A stretch of DNA of 6,745 nt, taken from positions 1 through 6,745 of the forward strand of contig JAFQOY010000259.1 in NCBI GenBank assembly GCA_017412025.1, read 5' to 3'. The notes under the pieces were generated by a model, which had not been told where the DNA came from, made no database searches, and was given only the letters and a program-made list of their open reading frames with translations. Of this stretch, positions 1-6,542 are shown in pieces. Positions within the stretch are counted from its first letter, which is position 1. Every line of letters begins with the position of its first letter. Source of the stretch: Clostridia bacterium (lineage in GTDB: Bacteria > Bacillota_A > Clostridia > Christensenellales > Aristaeellaceae). The translations under genes and the position numbers were made by a program.

Positions 1-1127
1 TACTCGGTCTCGTCGTCAAACGCCGTCGCCAGCTTGGTGAACGTCGCGCCGCCGTTGGTGGAGCGGTAGATCCAGTATCCGTCGATCCCGTCGACCGCGT
101 CCCACGTCAGACGGATGGAGTTCATGGTCTTCGGCTCGGCCTTGAAGTTCTTGGGCGTGTCCGGAATCGGCGTGTACTCGTACGCCTCGGACTCCTCGCT
201 CTCATAGCCGTTCTTGTGGCTCAGTACGCGGTAGACATACTTTTCGCCCAGCGTCAGGCCGGTGTCCGTATAGCTCGTCTTGGTCTTGTCCTCGTTGTAG
301 TAGATGTCCTCGCCGTCGCACAGCAGAATGTAGCCGTCGCAGTCGTCAACCTGCGTCCAGATCAGCTTGACCTTCGTGGAGCTGATCACCTCATGGCCGA
401 TGATTTCCGGCGTTTCCGGCACGGTCACAAATTCCACCACGCGGGACCAGCCGGAGTACACGTACACGCTCGGCGCGGCTTCCTTGAAGGAACGCACGCG
501 GTAGTAGCGCTCCTCGCCGCACTCCAGATCCGTGAAGGTGTAGGACGTCGTGCCGTAGCCGAAAACGGTGTCGCTCTTGAGGCCCTCGGTGAAGCTGGCG
601 TTCGTCGCGGTCTGCACCGTATAGCCGTGGTGGTCGCTGCTCACCGCATCCCAGGTCATCTTCACCTTGGAGGAGGACAGCGCCTTCACTTCCGGCTTGG
701 ACGGGATATCCGCCACGATGCCCGCCAGCAGCTCTTCCAGCGTCAGCTCGCCTTCCTCAATCTCCTCGTTCGGATCGATCGGCGGCTCCACGCTCGGCGC
801 GGGGGTCGGCGTCGGCTCTGCGGTCGGGGTCGCCGTCGGCTCCTCGGTCGGGGCCTCGGTCGGCTCTTCCGTCGGGGCCTCGGTCGGGGCCTCGGTCGGC
901 GCTTCCGTCGGGGCCTCGGTCGGCGCTTCCGTCGGGGCCTCGGTCGGCGCGTCCGTCGGGGCCTCAGTCGGCGCTTCCGTCGGGGCCGCGGTCGGCTCCT
1001 CGGCCGGCGCTTCCGTCGGCGTCTCAACCGGCGTCGCCTCGCTCGGCGTCGCCTCTGCAAATGCGCCCACAGGCAGGCTGGTCATCAGCATCGTCACAAC
1101 CAGCAGCAGGCTCAGAATCCTTTTCAC
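1..1127 (-). CDS. Secreted Thr/Pro-stalk protein with Fn3 repeats (C-terminus outside window)
   Basis: An exported surface or extracellular protein; 375 complete codons are visible and no stop is reached before the left edge. From the N-terminus there is a signal peptide (basic MKR, hydrophobic core, AFA at 22-24 with likely cleavage after residue 24), a low-complexity stalk of tetrapeptides of the PTEA type (about 25-110), a short acidic linker (about 115-135), then fibronectin type III-like modules. Their core tryptophans are W159, W257 and W342, each in a K/R-x-x-W motif followed by a GY or GYW strand; the third module is cut off. The start is GTG, chosen because it gives the signal peptide and lies 9 nt after GAGGAG. 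It begins six bases after the ATPase stop, so it is probably the distal gene of the polysaccharide operon. The Thr-rich stalk may carry O-glycans or span the cell wall (inference). Ligand and wall-anchoring mode are unknown because the C-terminus is missing. Confidence 0.85.
   Translation of the reverse strand, partial: MKRILSLLLVVTMLMTSLPVGAFAEATPSEATPVETPTEAPAEEPTAAPTEAPTEAPTDAPTEAPTEAPTEAPTEAPTEAPTEAPTEEPTEAPTEEPTATPTAEPTPTPAPSVEPPIDPNEEIEEGELTLEELLAGIVADIPSKPEVKALSSSKVKMTWDAVSSDHHGYTVQTATNASFTEGLKSDTVFGYGTTSYTFTDLECGEERYYRVRSFKEAAPSVYVYSGWSRVVEFVTVPETPEIIGHEVISSTKVKLIWTQVDDCDGYILLCDGEDIYYNEDKTKTSYTDTGLTLGEKYVYRVLSHKNGYESEESEAYEYTPIPDTPKNFKAEPKTMNSIRLTWDAVDGIDGYWIYRSTNGGATFTKLATAFDDETE
840..1019 (-). 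repeat. 12-bp coding tandem repeat encoding the PTEA stalk
   Basis: Fifteen in-frame 12-bp units encode tetrapeptides such as PTEA, PTEE, PTDA and PTAA. Part of the array also has a 24-bp period, because the alanine and glutamate codons alternate between GCC/GAG and GCG/GAA forms. Imperfect PT-rich units extend the low-complexity region on both sides, to about 804 and 1055. Runs like this commonly change copy number by slippage in whole 12-bp steps, which would lengthen or shorten the stalk without shifting the frame. The array also creates long open frames on the other strand and in the other minus frame; those are artefacts of repetition. Confidence 0.9.
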
Positions 1128-1142
1128 CGTACATCACTCCTC
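1128..1142 (-). promoter_or_regulatory. Ribosome binding site deciding the GTG start of the Fn3 protein
   Basis: GAGGAG at 1137-1142 lies 9 nt upstream of GTG at 1125-1127 and overlaps the last codons and stop of the ATPase gene (GAG GAG TGA). An ATG at 1132-1134 lies in another frame and would not give the signal peptide. The arrangement suggests translational coupling with the ATPase gene. Confidence 0.75.
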
Positions 1143-1922
1143 ACTTTTGAATCGCGAAAGGTCTATGGTTTTGATATCTTTTTCTTTTGAAGCTAAAAAC
1201 TGTTCATATGCGTCGCAGATGCCGTTTACGTCCGTGCCGAATGCGATCTGCTCGCCCTTGTGCAGCCAGAGGATCTTGTTGCACATCTCTCTGACCTGCC
1301 CGATGGAGTGGGACACCAGAATGCCGGTCACGCCGCCGGCGAGTATCTCGCGCATCTTGTCCCCGCTCTTTTTCCTGAACGCGCCGTCGCCCACCGACAG
1401 CACCTCGTCCAGGATCAATATATCCGGGCTGACCAGGCAGGCGATGGAAAACGCCAGCCTGCTCTTCATGCCGCTGGAGAGCTGCTTGAACGGCCTGTCC
1501 TGAAACTCCTCCAGCTCCGCAAAGCTGATGATGTGCTCATACATCTCGTCCATGAACCTGCGCGTGTAGCCCAGCAGCGCGCCGCGCAGGTAGGTGTTTT
1601 CCTTCACGGTCAGGTCGCCGTCAAAGCCGGAGCCCAGCTCCAGCAGCGCAGCCACCGTGCCGCCGACCCGGATCTTTCCCTCCGTCGGCCGCATGATGCC
1701 GGAGATCGCCTTGAGCAGCGTGGATTTGCCCGCGCCGTTCGCGCCGATGATGCCCAGCATGTCGCCGCGCTCCAGCTCAAAGGATACATGCCTGTCCGCC
1801 CAGAACTCGCTGACGCTGTACTCGCCGCGCAGCCTGCGCACCAGGTATTCCTTAAAGCCGATCTCCTTGAAATCGCCTGTGATATAGCGGATCGATACGT
1901 TGTCCGCCGTGATCATCGCCAT
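1134..1922 (-). CDS. ABC transporter ATP-binding protein, TagH/Wzt-like polysaccharide exporter
   Basis: This 262-residue cytoplasmic ATPase should power export of a lipid-linked polysaccharide (teichoic acid, capsule or O-antigen type) through the neighbouring permease. The motifs seen are Walker A GANGAGKST at 60-68, the ELGSGF segment typical of this subfamily at 95-100, signature LSSGM at 148-152, Walker B ILILDE at 168-173 and H-loop His205 in VSHS. All catalytic elements are intact. The sequence ends shortly after the nucleotide-binding domain, so it lacks the C-terminal carbohydrate-binding domain of O-antigen Wzt and the long tail of Bacillus TagH. The ATG start lies 8 nt after GGGAGG; a second in-frame ATG is two codons in. 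It follows the permease stop by 14 bp and precedes the Fn3 gene by 6 bp, as in a compact operon. The exact glycan exported cannot be read from the sequence. Confidence 0.95.
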   Translation of the reverse strand: MAMITADNVSIRYITGDFKEIGFKEYLVRRLRGEYSVSEFWADRHVSFELERGDMLGIIGANGAGKSTLLKAISGIMRPTEGKIRVGGTVAALLELGSGFDGDLTVKENTYLRGALLGYTRRFMDEMYEHIISFAELEEFQDRPFKQLSSGMKSRLAFSIACLVSPDILILDEVLSVGDGAFRKKSGDKMREILAGGVTGILVSHSIGQVREMCNKILWLHKGEQIAFGTDVNGICDAYEQFLASKEKDIKTIDLSRFKSEE

Positions 1923-1936
1923 CTCTCATCCCTCCC

Positions 1937-2716
1937 TTACACGTAATAGAGGAACGTATGGTTCTTCTCTTTGTAGATCGCCCCGCCGATGACCAGCGCC
2001 GCCAGCGCGTACAGCGCCAGCAGCCCGTGGATCATCGCGGAGGGAACCGCGCCGTCGATGACGATCATGCGCACGTACTTGATGGCCACATACACCGGGT
2101 TGAGCAGAAACAGGTTCTGCGCGTGCGCCGGATACGCGTCCACCGTGTAAAAGATGGCCGATACATACATCAGCATCTGCGTAAACACGCTGTACAGGTA
2201 CTGGATATCCCGGAAGAATACGAACAGCGCCGAAAGAATCAGGCCCACGCCGATGTTGAGCACCAGCATGCAGAAGACCGGATAGAGCAGCAGCACAAAC
2301 CGCCATGTAAACGGCACGCCGTCCAGCCAGACGAAGAAGAAGAAGACCAGCAGCGTCAGCATGAAGTTGAACACCGCCGACACGTTCTTCGTCAGCAGGA
2401 ACAGGTACTTGGGCACGTTGATCTTGGTGAATATGCTCTTGTTCTCCATCAGCGCGCTCATGCCGCCCGTGGTCGCCTCCTTGAAGTAGGAGAACATCAG
2501 GTTGCCCGCAAACAGGTACGTCGTGTAATGCGGCATGTTCCTGCCGAAAAACTGGGTGAACACCACCCGCATCACCAGCAGCGTCAGCAGCGGCGAGAGG
2601 ATGCTCCAGCCCATGCCCAGCACGGTGCGCTTGTACTTCTGCTTGAAATCGCGCTTGACCAGTTCCTCAAACGCGAACTGATTCTCTTTCAGCCTGCGCA
2701 ATATGCGCTTAATCAA
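1937..2716 (-). CDS. ABC-2 type polysaccharide export permease, TagG/Wzm-like
   Basis: This 259-residue integral membrane subunit pairs with the ATPase encoded just downstream and should form the channel for a lipid-linked glycan. The N-terminus has the amphipathic, basic interface segment common in this family (LVKRDFKQKYKRTVLGMGW, residues 19-37). Six hydrophobic segments follow at about 33-57, 64-86, 112-131, 137-166, 174-192 and 228-246, which matches the usual length and topology. The start is TTG at 2714-2716: the nearby ATG at 2721-2723 runs into a stop after four codons, while the TTG has a strong Shine-Dalgarno site. The gene is separated from ugd by 191 nt holding several hairpins, so its expression may differ from that of the upstream genes. 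TagG, Wzm and KpsM-type roles cannot be told apart here. Confidence 0.94.
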   Translation of the reverse strand: MIKRILRRLKENQFAFEELVKRDFKQKYKRTVLGMGWSILSPLLTLLVMRVVFTQFFGRNMPHYTTYLFAGNLMFSYFKEATTGGMSALMENKSIFTKINVPKYLFLLTKNVSAVFNFMLTLLVFFFFVWLDGVPFTWRFVLLLYPVFCMLVLNIGVGLILSALFVFFRDIQYLYSVFTQMLMYVSAIFYTVDAYPAHAQNLFLLNPVYVAIKYVRMIVIDGAVPSAMIHGLLALYALAALVIGGAIYKEKNHTFLYYV

Positions 2717-2731
2717 TAACCATCACCCCCT
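2717..2731 (-). promoter_or_regulatory. Ribosome binding site supporting the TTG start of the permease
   Basis: On the minus strand AGGGGGTGAT (2722-2731) matches the anti-Shine-Dalgarno complement AGGAGGTGAT with one mismatch. The AGGGGG core lies 9 nt before TTG at 2714-2716. The good match offsets the weak start codon and argues against a later ATG, which would remove the conserved N-terminus. Confidence 0.7.
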
Positions 2732-2756
2732 GCGAAAGCCCCACGGCTTCCGCTGC

Positions 2757-2784
2757 CCGCGCGCCATATCCCCCCGGCGCGCGG
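2757..2784. other. GC-rich hairpin in the ugd-permease gap
   Basis: CCGCGCGCC (2757-2765) and GGCGCGCGG (2776-2784) form a perfect 9-bp stem around a 10-nt loop. It lies about 40 nt upstream of the permease start in the presumed leader. On the minus (transcribed) strand no U-run follows it, so it is not a standard intrinsic terminator. It could stabilise or help process the mRNA, or slow transcription (inference). Confidence 0.55.
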
Positions 2785-2831
2785 AAATCCCCTCTGTTTT
2801 TGTCTGGTATCAATTGTCCGGCGCTGCGCCG

Positions 2832-2882
2832 AACCCCTCAGTCACGGCCTGTGCCGTGACAGCTCCCCTTTCAGGGAAGCCT
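2832..2882 (+). repeat. Dispersed hairpin repeat, family 1, copy A (inside the operon)
   Basis: AACCCCTCA is followed by a perfect 8-bp stem GTCACGGC/GCCGTGAC (2841-2848 and 2853-2860, loop CTGT). Next comes AGCTCCCCTTTCAGGGAAGCCT, in which 2862-2869 and 2873-2880 form a second stem with one mismatch. The same layout recurs at 6389-6432, at 6476-6520 and, inverted, at 6543-6575, with different sequence in the first stem. Two extra GC hairpins flank this copy (2819-2831 and 2886-2905). Strand is arbitrary and set by the AACCCC end. It lies between ugd and the permease, antisense to the direction of transcription. Confidence 0.8.
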
Positions 2883-2907
2883 GTGACCGCCTCCGCGGCG
2901 GCGGTTC

Positions 2908-4152
2908 TCAATCCCTCTTGAAGATGTCGCGCGTGTAGACCCTGTCCATCACATCGTCCAGCACGCTGTCGTAGCGGTTGGCGATGATCGCGTCGCAGGC
3001 AGCCTTGAATCTGTCCAGATCGTTGATCACCGGGCTGCCGAAGAACGTCGCGCCGTCCTCGAGCGTCGGCTCGTAAATCACCACGTGCGCGCCCTTGGCC
3101 TTGATGCGCTTCATCACGCCCTGGATGCTGCTCTGGCGGAAGTTGTCGCTGCCGGCCTTCATCGTCAGGCGGTATACGCCGACGGTCACCTGCTTTTCGC
3201 GGCTGCCGTCGTACTGGTTCTCGCTGTAGCTGTAGTAGCCGGCCTTCTGCAGCACGCGGTCGGCGATGAAGTCCTTGCGCGTCCTGTTGCTCTGCACGAT
3301 CGCCTCGATCAGGTTTTCGGGCACGTCCTCGTAATTGGCCAGCAGCTGCTTGGTGTCCTTGGGCAGGCAGTAGCCGCCGTAGCCGAAGGACGGGTTGTTG
3401 TAGTGGTCGCCGATGCGCGGATCCAGGCATACGCCCCGGATGATCTGCTGCGTATCCAGCCCCTTCATCTCCGCGTAGGTGTCCAGCTCGTTGAAGTAGC
3501 TCACGCGCAGCGCCAGATAGGTGTTGGCGAACAGCTTGACCGCCTCAGCCTCCGTAAAGCCCATGAACAGCGTGTCGATGTTCTCCTTCACCGCGCCCTC
3601 TGCCAGCAGCGCCGCGAACACATGCGCCGCCTCCGTCAGGCGCGCGTCCTGCATGTCCGTGCCCACGATGATGCGGCTGGGATACAGGTTATCGTAGAGC
3701 GCCTTGCCCTCGCGCAGGAATTCCGGGCTGAAGAGGATGTTGCTGCTGCCCGTCTTCCCGCGGATCCCCGCCGTGTAGCCCACCGGAATGGTCGACTTGA
3801 TCACGATGATCGCGTCCGGGTTGACCTTCATCACCAGATCGATCACGTTTTCCACCGCAGAGGTGTCAAAGAAATTCTTCTGGCTGTCGTAGTTCGTCGG
3901 CGCGGCGATGACGACAAAATCCGCATCCCTGTACGCCGCCTCGCCGTCGAGGGTCGCCGTCAGGTTCAGCTCCTTCTCTTCCAGATAGCGCTCGATCTCA
4001 GCGTCCGCAATCGGCGATCTGCGCTCGTTGATCATCCTCACCTTTTCCTCGATGATGTCAACCGCCGTCACCTCGTGATGCTGGGAGAGCAGCACCGCGA
4101 TGGACAGACCCACATAGCCGGTACCGGCGACTGCGATGCGGTATTTCTTCAT
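2908..4152 (-). CDS. ugd: UDP-glucose 6-dehydrogenase
   Basis: This cytoplasmic enzyme oxidises UDP-glucose to UDP-glucuronate with two NAD+, supplying an acidic sugar for surface polysaccharide. Its 414 residues match the short bacterial type (HasB/Ugd/TuaD). The NAD-binding loop GTGYVGL is at 10-16, with an acidic residue after the second strand (VD at 31-32). The family's catalytic positions are all present: T121 in KSTIPVG, E144 and E148 in SPEFLREG, K206 and N210 in AVKLFAN, and the nucleophile C262 with D266 in GGYCLPKD. The C-terminal domain from about 315 to 414 is complete. The ATG start lies 7 nt after AAAGGAG. The gene follows the glycosyltransferase by 83 bp and precedes the exporter pair after a repeat-bearing gap. 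A dehydrogenase for UDP-N-acetyl sugars is less likely given the close match to the UDP-glucose motif set. Confidence 0.95.
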   Translation of the reverse strand: MKKYRIAVAGTGYVGLSIAVLLSQHHEVTAVDIIEEKVRMINERRSPIADAEIERYLEEKELNLTATLDGEAAYRDADFVVIAAPTNYDSQKNFFDTSAVENVIDLVMKVNPDAIIVIKSTIPVGYTAGIRGKTGSSNILFSPEFLREGKALYDNLYPSRIIVGTDMQDARLTEAAHVFAALLAEGAVKENIDTLFMGFTEAEAVKLFANTYLALRVSYFNELDTYAEMKGLDTQQIIRGVCLDPRIGDHYNNPSFGYGGYCLPKDTKQLLANYEDVPENLIEAIVQSNRTRKDFIADRVLQKAGYYSYSENQYDGSREKQVTVGVYRLTMKAGSDNFRQSSIQGVMKRIKAKGAHVVIYEPTLEDGATFFGSPVINDLDRFKAACDAIIANRYDSVLDDVMDRVYTRDIFKRD

Positions 4153-4235
4153 AATCTATCTCCTTTGTCTGCCAGTTATGTAAAGCATTGGTTTTTCGTG
4201 TCCGTCAGGCGGCTTGCAGCCTTTGGCGCGCCGCC

Positions 4236-5303
4236 TCATATTCCCCTGCGCAGCCGCCTGCGCAGATAGACCAGCGCCCGCTGCGCAAGCCCCGCCGCGT
4301 TCATCAGCTGCGGATGATCCATCATACGCCCGAGCAGCCTGTACTGCAGGTACTCGCTCCTGTGATAAAACCGCGCTTTCGGATACCCCTTCACGCCGAG
4401 CGCCTCAAAGCCCCTGTCAAGCAGCATCGCGCACAGCGCGCGCCGCTGCGGCTCCCGGAGCGTGTTGACGTTCCAGAGCGCAAAGTGCAGCGCGTAGTTG
4501 ATGTAGTCCTGTTCAAACCGGGCGTAGAGCCCTTTCTCGCGCAGCCTCTCGCGGATCGCCTCAAGCGCGTCGTAAAAGCAGAGGAAGCTCTTTTCCCTCG
4601 TCACCGAGAGCGACGGCCCCGCGCCGCGCCGCTGGTGCGCCAGCACGCGCTCAAGCGTCGTGATGCGCTGCGCCTCGGTCATCGCGGCGTAGACGAAGTA
4701 CAGGTCGTTGCTGGTGCGCTGCGCCTGAAAGCGCAGGCCGCTTTCCCGGATGTACCGCGCTTCAAACAGCTTGTCCCAGGCCCAGCCCGCCGCGCATTCA
4801 AAGATGCACCGCCCGACCGCCTCGCCCGCAAAGGGCCTGTGCGCCGGCAGCAGATCGCTCCGAATCCCGTATCTGCACGGCGCAAACCGCTTTCTCTTTT
4901 CATCATAGAAATCCGAGCCGAATATGACGATCTGCGCTCCGTCGCGCCTCGCCGCATCCAGCGCGGCGGCAAGCATGTCCGGCTCAAAGAAATCGTCCGC
5001 GTCCAGGAACGAGAGGTATTCCCCCCTCGCGCTGTCAAGCCCCCGGTTCCTCGCCGCGCCCGCGCCCGCGTTTTCCTGCGCGATCACGCGGATGCGCGCG
5101 TCCTCCTCCGCCAGCTGCGCGAGGATCTTCGCCGTGCCGTCCGTGCTGCCGTCGTCAACGAGGATGATCTCGATGCTTTCAAGCGTCTGCGCCGTCACGC
5201 TGCGCACGCACTGCGCAATGTGCCTCTCCCCGTTGTACACGGGGATGATCACCGAAACGTCGATCCTGCCGCTCATGCCGTCAGGTATCCTGTCCGCCGT
5301 CAT
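4236..5303 (-). CDS. Family 2 (GT-A) glycosyltransferase
   Basis: A membrane-associated or cytoplasmic transferase that should add one sugar from a nucleotide-sugar donor to the growing lipid-linked glycan; donor and acceptor cannot be read from the sequence. In the 355-residue product the N-terminal GT-A domain shows SVIIPVYN (17-24), VDDGSTDGT (49-57), the GAGAARNRGL segment (80-89) and the metal-binding DADD (101-104). A later TSNDLYF segment is a candidate for the acidic base. The C-terminus is basic (LRRRLRRGI), with no clear transmembrane helix. The open frame extends upstream to 5435, but the ATG at 5301-5303 is preferred. It forms an ATGA overlap with the stop of the DUF4422 gene, a usual coupled start, and it places the SVIIPVYN strand near the N-terminus as expected. 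An alternative ATG at 5274-5276 is possible. Confidence 0.92.
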   Translation of the reverse strand: MTADRIPDGMSGRIDVSVIIPVYNGERHIAQCVRSVTAQTLESIEIILVDDGSTDGTAKILAQLAEEDARIRVIAQENAGAGAARNRGLDSARGEYLSFLDADDFFEPDMLAAALDAARRDGAQIVIFGSDFYDEKRKRFAPCRYGIRSDLLPAHRPFAGEAVGRCIFECAAGWAWDKLFEARYIRESGLRFQAQRTSNDLYFVYAAMTEAQRITTLERVLAHQRRGAGPSLSVTREKSFLCFYDALEAIRERLREKGLYARFEQDYINYALHFALWNVNTLREPQRRALCAMLLDRGFEALGVKGYPKARFYHRSEYLQYRLLGRMMDHPQLMNAAGLAQRALVYLRRRLRRGI

Positions 5304-6076
5304 GTCCGCCTCTTTCCCGGCAGCCCGGCGCGGAGCTTGCGCCAGATGAACGCGCCGCCCTTTTTCAGCCAGTTCTGCCTTTCCATGAACATCACCGGCG
5401 CGTCGCATGTCCGCAAGCCGTTGTGCTCCAGCCACACGTCGATCAGCCGCTCGGCCACAAAGCCGAACACCCGCGCGTCGTTTGCGCTGTAGGCGGAGAT
5501 ATCCAGCCGCTTTTCCAGCTCAGACAGCACGCTGAAGAGCCATTCGCAGTAGGCGTCCGCCGTCTCCCGCTTCATAATGAACATGTTGAAGCGGTGCCCC
5601 CACGTGCGCGCCATCACCTCGTCGTACTTTTTGAGGTACTGCGGCCAGCGCTCCGCAAGGATCGCGCGCGTCTTGTCAAGATCCTGCGCGTGGTGCGCAT
5701 GCGCGTACTGCTGGTACGTCGTCTCAATCATGTAATTCCGCGGCGTCGGCAGGATCGCATCCGCGTTTTGCAAAAGCGCCTCAATCTCCGCCTGAGAGAT
5801 CAGGTTGTCCCATGAAGGCTTGCGGCTTCGCTTCTTTGCGAAGTGCCTGCGGTAGTGCGCCATGCCCAGCACGTCGCATTCAAGGTTCTTCCATGCCCAG
5901 TACAGGCCCGTCAGCTCGCAGTAGTTCGCGTTCTTTCCGCTGATGTGCTCGCCCGTGTCGTCCCCGGTATATCCAAACCCCGCCTTGCCCTCGCGCCCCA
6001 CATGCAGCGGCATGTAGACCGGATCCTCAGGCATGCGGTACGGCTTATGCGCCGCGACGAGAATGACTGTCTTCAT
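5300..6076 (-). CDS. DUF4422 domain protein, likely glycosyltransferase
   Basis: First gene of the presumed operon, 258 residues, recognised as DUF4422, a family found in capsule and exopolysaccharide clusters and thought to be glycosyltransferases. Motifs seen in order are the N-terminal strand MKTVILVAAHK, GDDTGEHIS (38-46), KNANYCELTGLYWAWKN (48-64), GMAHYRRHF (71-79), RFNMFIM (162-168) and the helix ending FVAERLIDVWL (206-216). The length fits a stand-alone domain. There is no signal peptide or obvious membrane helix, so it should act in the cytoplasm. The ATG start lies 6 nt after GGAGG. Its stop overlaps the start of the next glycosyltransferase by four bases, so the two are probably translated as a coupled pair. 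The sugar transferred is unknown, and the transferase role is inferred from family context, not from a visible catalytic signature. Confidence 0.9.
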   Translation of the reverse strand: MKTVILVAAHKPYRMPEDPVYMPLHVGREGKAGFGYTGDDTGEHISGKNANYCELTGLYWAWKNLECDVLGMAHYRRHFAKKRSRKPSWDNLISQAEIEALLQNADAILPTPRNYMIETTYQQYAHAHHAQDLDKTRAILAERWPQYLKKYDEVMARTWGHRFNMFIMKRETADAYCEWLFSVLSELEKRLDISAYSANDARVFGFVAERLIDVWLEHNGLRTCDAPVMFMERQNWLKKGGAFIWRKLRAGLPGKRRT

Positions 6077-6115
6077 GCGTCGCCTCCATCCGCCCGCGGT
6101 AAATTATTACACTTG

Positions 6116-6144
6116 ATTATACCAAGTTCATCTAAATCTTTCAA
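6116..6144 (-). promoter_or_regulatory. Sigma-A-type promoter P1 of the polysaccharide operon
   Basis: On the minus strand TTGAAA (6139-6144) is separated by exactly 17 nt from a consensus TATAAT (6116-6121). The spacer ends in TGG, giving an extended -10 element. The expected transcription start near 6109 gives a leader of about 30 nt carrying the GGAGG site of the DUF4422 gene. Confidence 0.85.
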
Positions 6145-6185
6145 TATGTTTTCTCATTTGTTAACAGATTTAATAATCCGTTAAT

Positions 6186-6214
6186 ATTCTACACCATTAC
6201 CCTCCATATTTCAA
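6186..6214 (-). promoter_or_regulatory. Second tandem sigma-A-type promoter P2
   Basis: On the minus strand TTGAAA (6209-6214) lies 17 nt from TAGAAT (6186-6191). It is 70 bp upstream of P1 and shares the same -35 hexamer and spacing. Transcription would start near 6179 and run through P1, giving a leader of about 100 nt. It has no extended -10, so it may be weaker than P1 or differently controlled. Confidence 0.65.
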
Positions 6215-6227
6215 GGGATATTCTGCC

Positions 6228-6244
6228 TTTTTTTCATCTTTTTC
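6228..6244 (-). promoter_or_regulatory. A-tract block, possible UP element of P2
   Basis: On the minus strand this block reads GAAAAAGATGAAAAAAAGG. It lies roughly 50-65 nt upstream of the predicted P2 start, where alpha-subunit UP elements usually lie. Position and composition are the only evidence. Confidence 0.4.
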
Positions 6245-6254
6245 AGCATTTTCC

Positions 6255-6281
6255 GTGATTTATCACCGTGAATGCGCATTC
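6255..6281. promoter_or_regulatory. Paired dyads upstream of the promoters, possible operator
   Basis: GTGAT-TT-ATCAC (6255-6266) and the perfect 12-bp palindrome GAATGCGCATTC (6270-6281) are separated by three bases. They sit upstream of P2 and its A-tracts, where an activator or upstream repressor could bind. The regulator is unknown, and chance palindromes cannot be excluded. Confidence 0.35.
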
Positions 6282-6388
6282 GTCGGCCTTAGAAATTGTA
6301 AGAATTTGGAAATAAATTTAAACTTTGTTTCATCCTACTCCGTGCCCGTGCTTATACATTACCGCCGGACGCGTTTTCTCCGCACCTC
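6282..6388. other. Intergenic DNA with no recognised feature
   Basis: This stretch continues the AT-rich region to about 6360 and then returns to high GC. I see no credible open frame with a ribosome binding site, no RNA gene and no terminator. Together with 6389-6745 it forms a gene-free block of repeats to the right edge. Confidence 0.5.
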
Positions 6389-6432
6389 AACCCCTCAGGC
6401 GCTTCGCGCCAGTTCCCCTTTCAGGGGAGCCT
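6389..6432 (+). repeat. Dispersed hairpin repeat, family 1, copy B
   Basis: AACCCCTCA is followed by a 5-bp stem GGCGC/GCGCC (6398-6402 and 6406-6410, loop TTC), then AGTTCCCCTTTCAGGGGAGCCT. In the latter, 6412-6419 and 6423-6430 form a second stem with one non-canonical pair. Flanks and second stem match copy A almost base for base, while the first stem has a different sequence and length. Confidence 0.8.
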
Positions 6433-6475
6433 TTATCCGGCAGCCGGGCGCGTCCGTGGGCAGGCGTCGTTCGTC

Positions 6476-6520
6476 ACTCCCTCAGTCAGCTCCGCTGACA
6501 GCTCCCTCAGGAGGGAGCCT
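6476..6520 (+). repeat. Dispersed hairpin repeat, family 1, copy C
   Basis: ACTCCCTCA is followed by a perfect 6-bp stem GTCAGC/GCTGAC (6485-6490 and 6494-6499, loop TCC). A second perfect stem, GCTCCCTC/GAGGGAGC (6501-6508 and 6511-6518), is followed by CT. Copy C differs from A and B in having CTCCCTCAGG in place of CTCCCCTTTCAGG, suggesting a sub-type. Confidence 0.8.
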
Positions 6521-6542
6521 CACCCGGGAAACAGCCCCTGCC

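Noticed and set aside
743..1060. Minus-strand Arg/Pro-rich open frame
   Set aside because: It is an out-of-frame reading of the same array. The overlapping frame has a signal peptide, Fn3 domains and a proper ribosome binding site.
667..1503. Long plus-strand open frame rich in GASV repeats
   Set aside because: It is the complement of the 12-bp PTEA array plus the end of the ATPase gene. The repeat removes stops in several frames, and the frame has no ribosome binding site or recognisable domain outside the repeat.
2757..2784. Intrinsic terminator between ugd and the permease
   Set aside because: The stem is strong, but no U-run follows it on the transcribed strand. The T-rich stretch lies on the wrong side for this operon, and no plus-strand gene ends there.
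4153..4235. Promoter or terminator in the gap upstream of ugd
   Set aside because: No -35/-10 pair with proper spacing was found, and the GGCGGC/GCCGCC dyad has a long loop and no U-run.
3085..4269. Long plus-strand open frame opposite ugd
   Set aside because: It is a GC-rich shadow rich in Arg, His, Val and Leu with no known motif, while the minus strand encodes an intact dehydrogenase with all catalytic residues.
5304..5435. Extended N-terminus of the glycosyltransferase up to 5435
   Set aside because: It would overlap the DUF4422 gene by 136 bases and add 44 residues before the first GT-A strand. The ATGA-overlap start at 5303 is far more usual.
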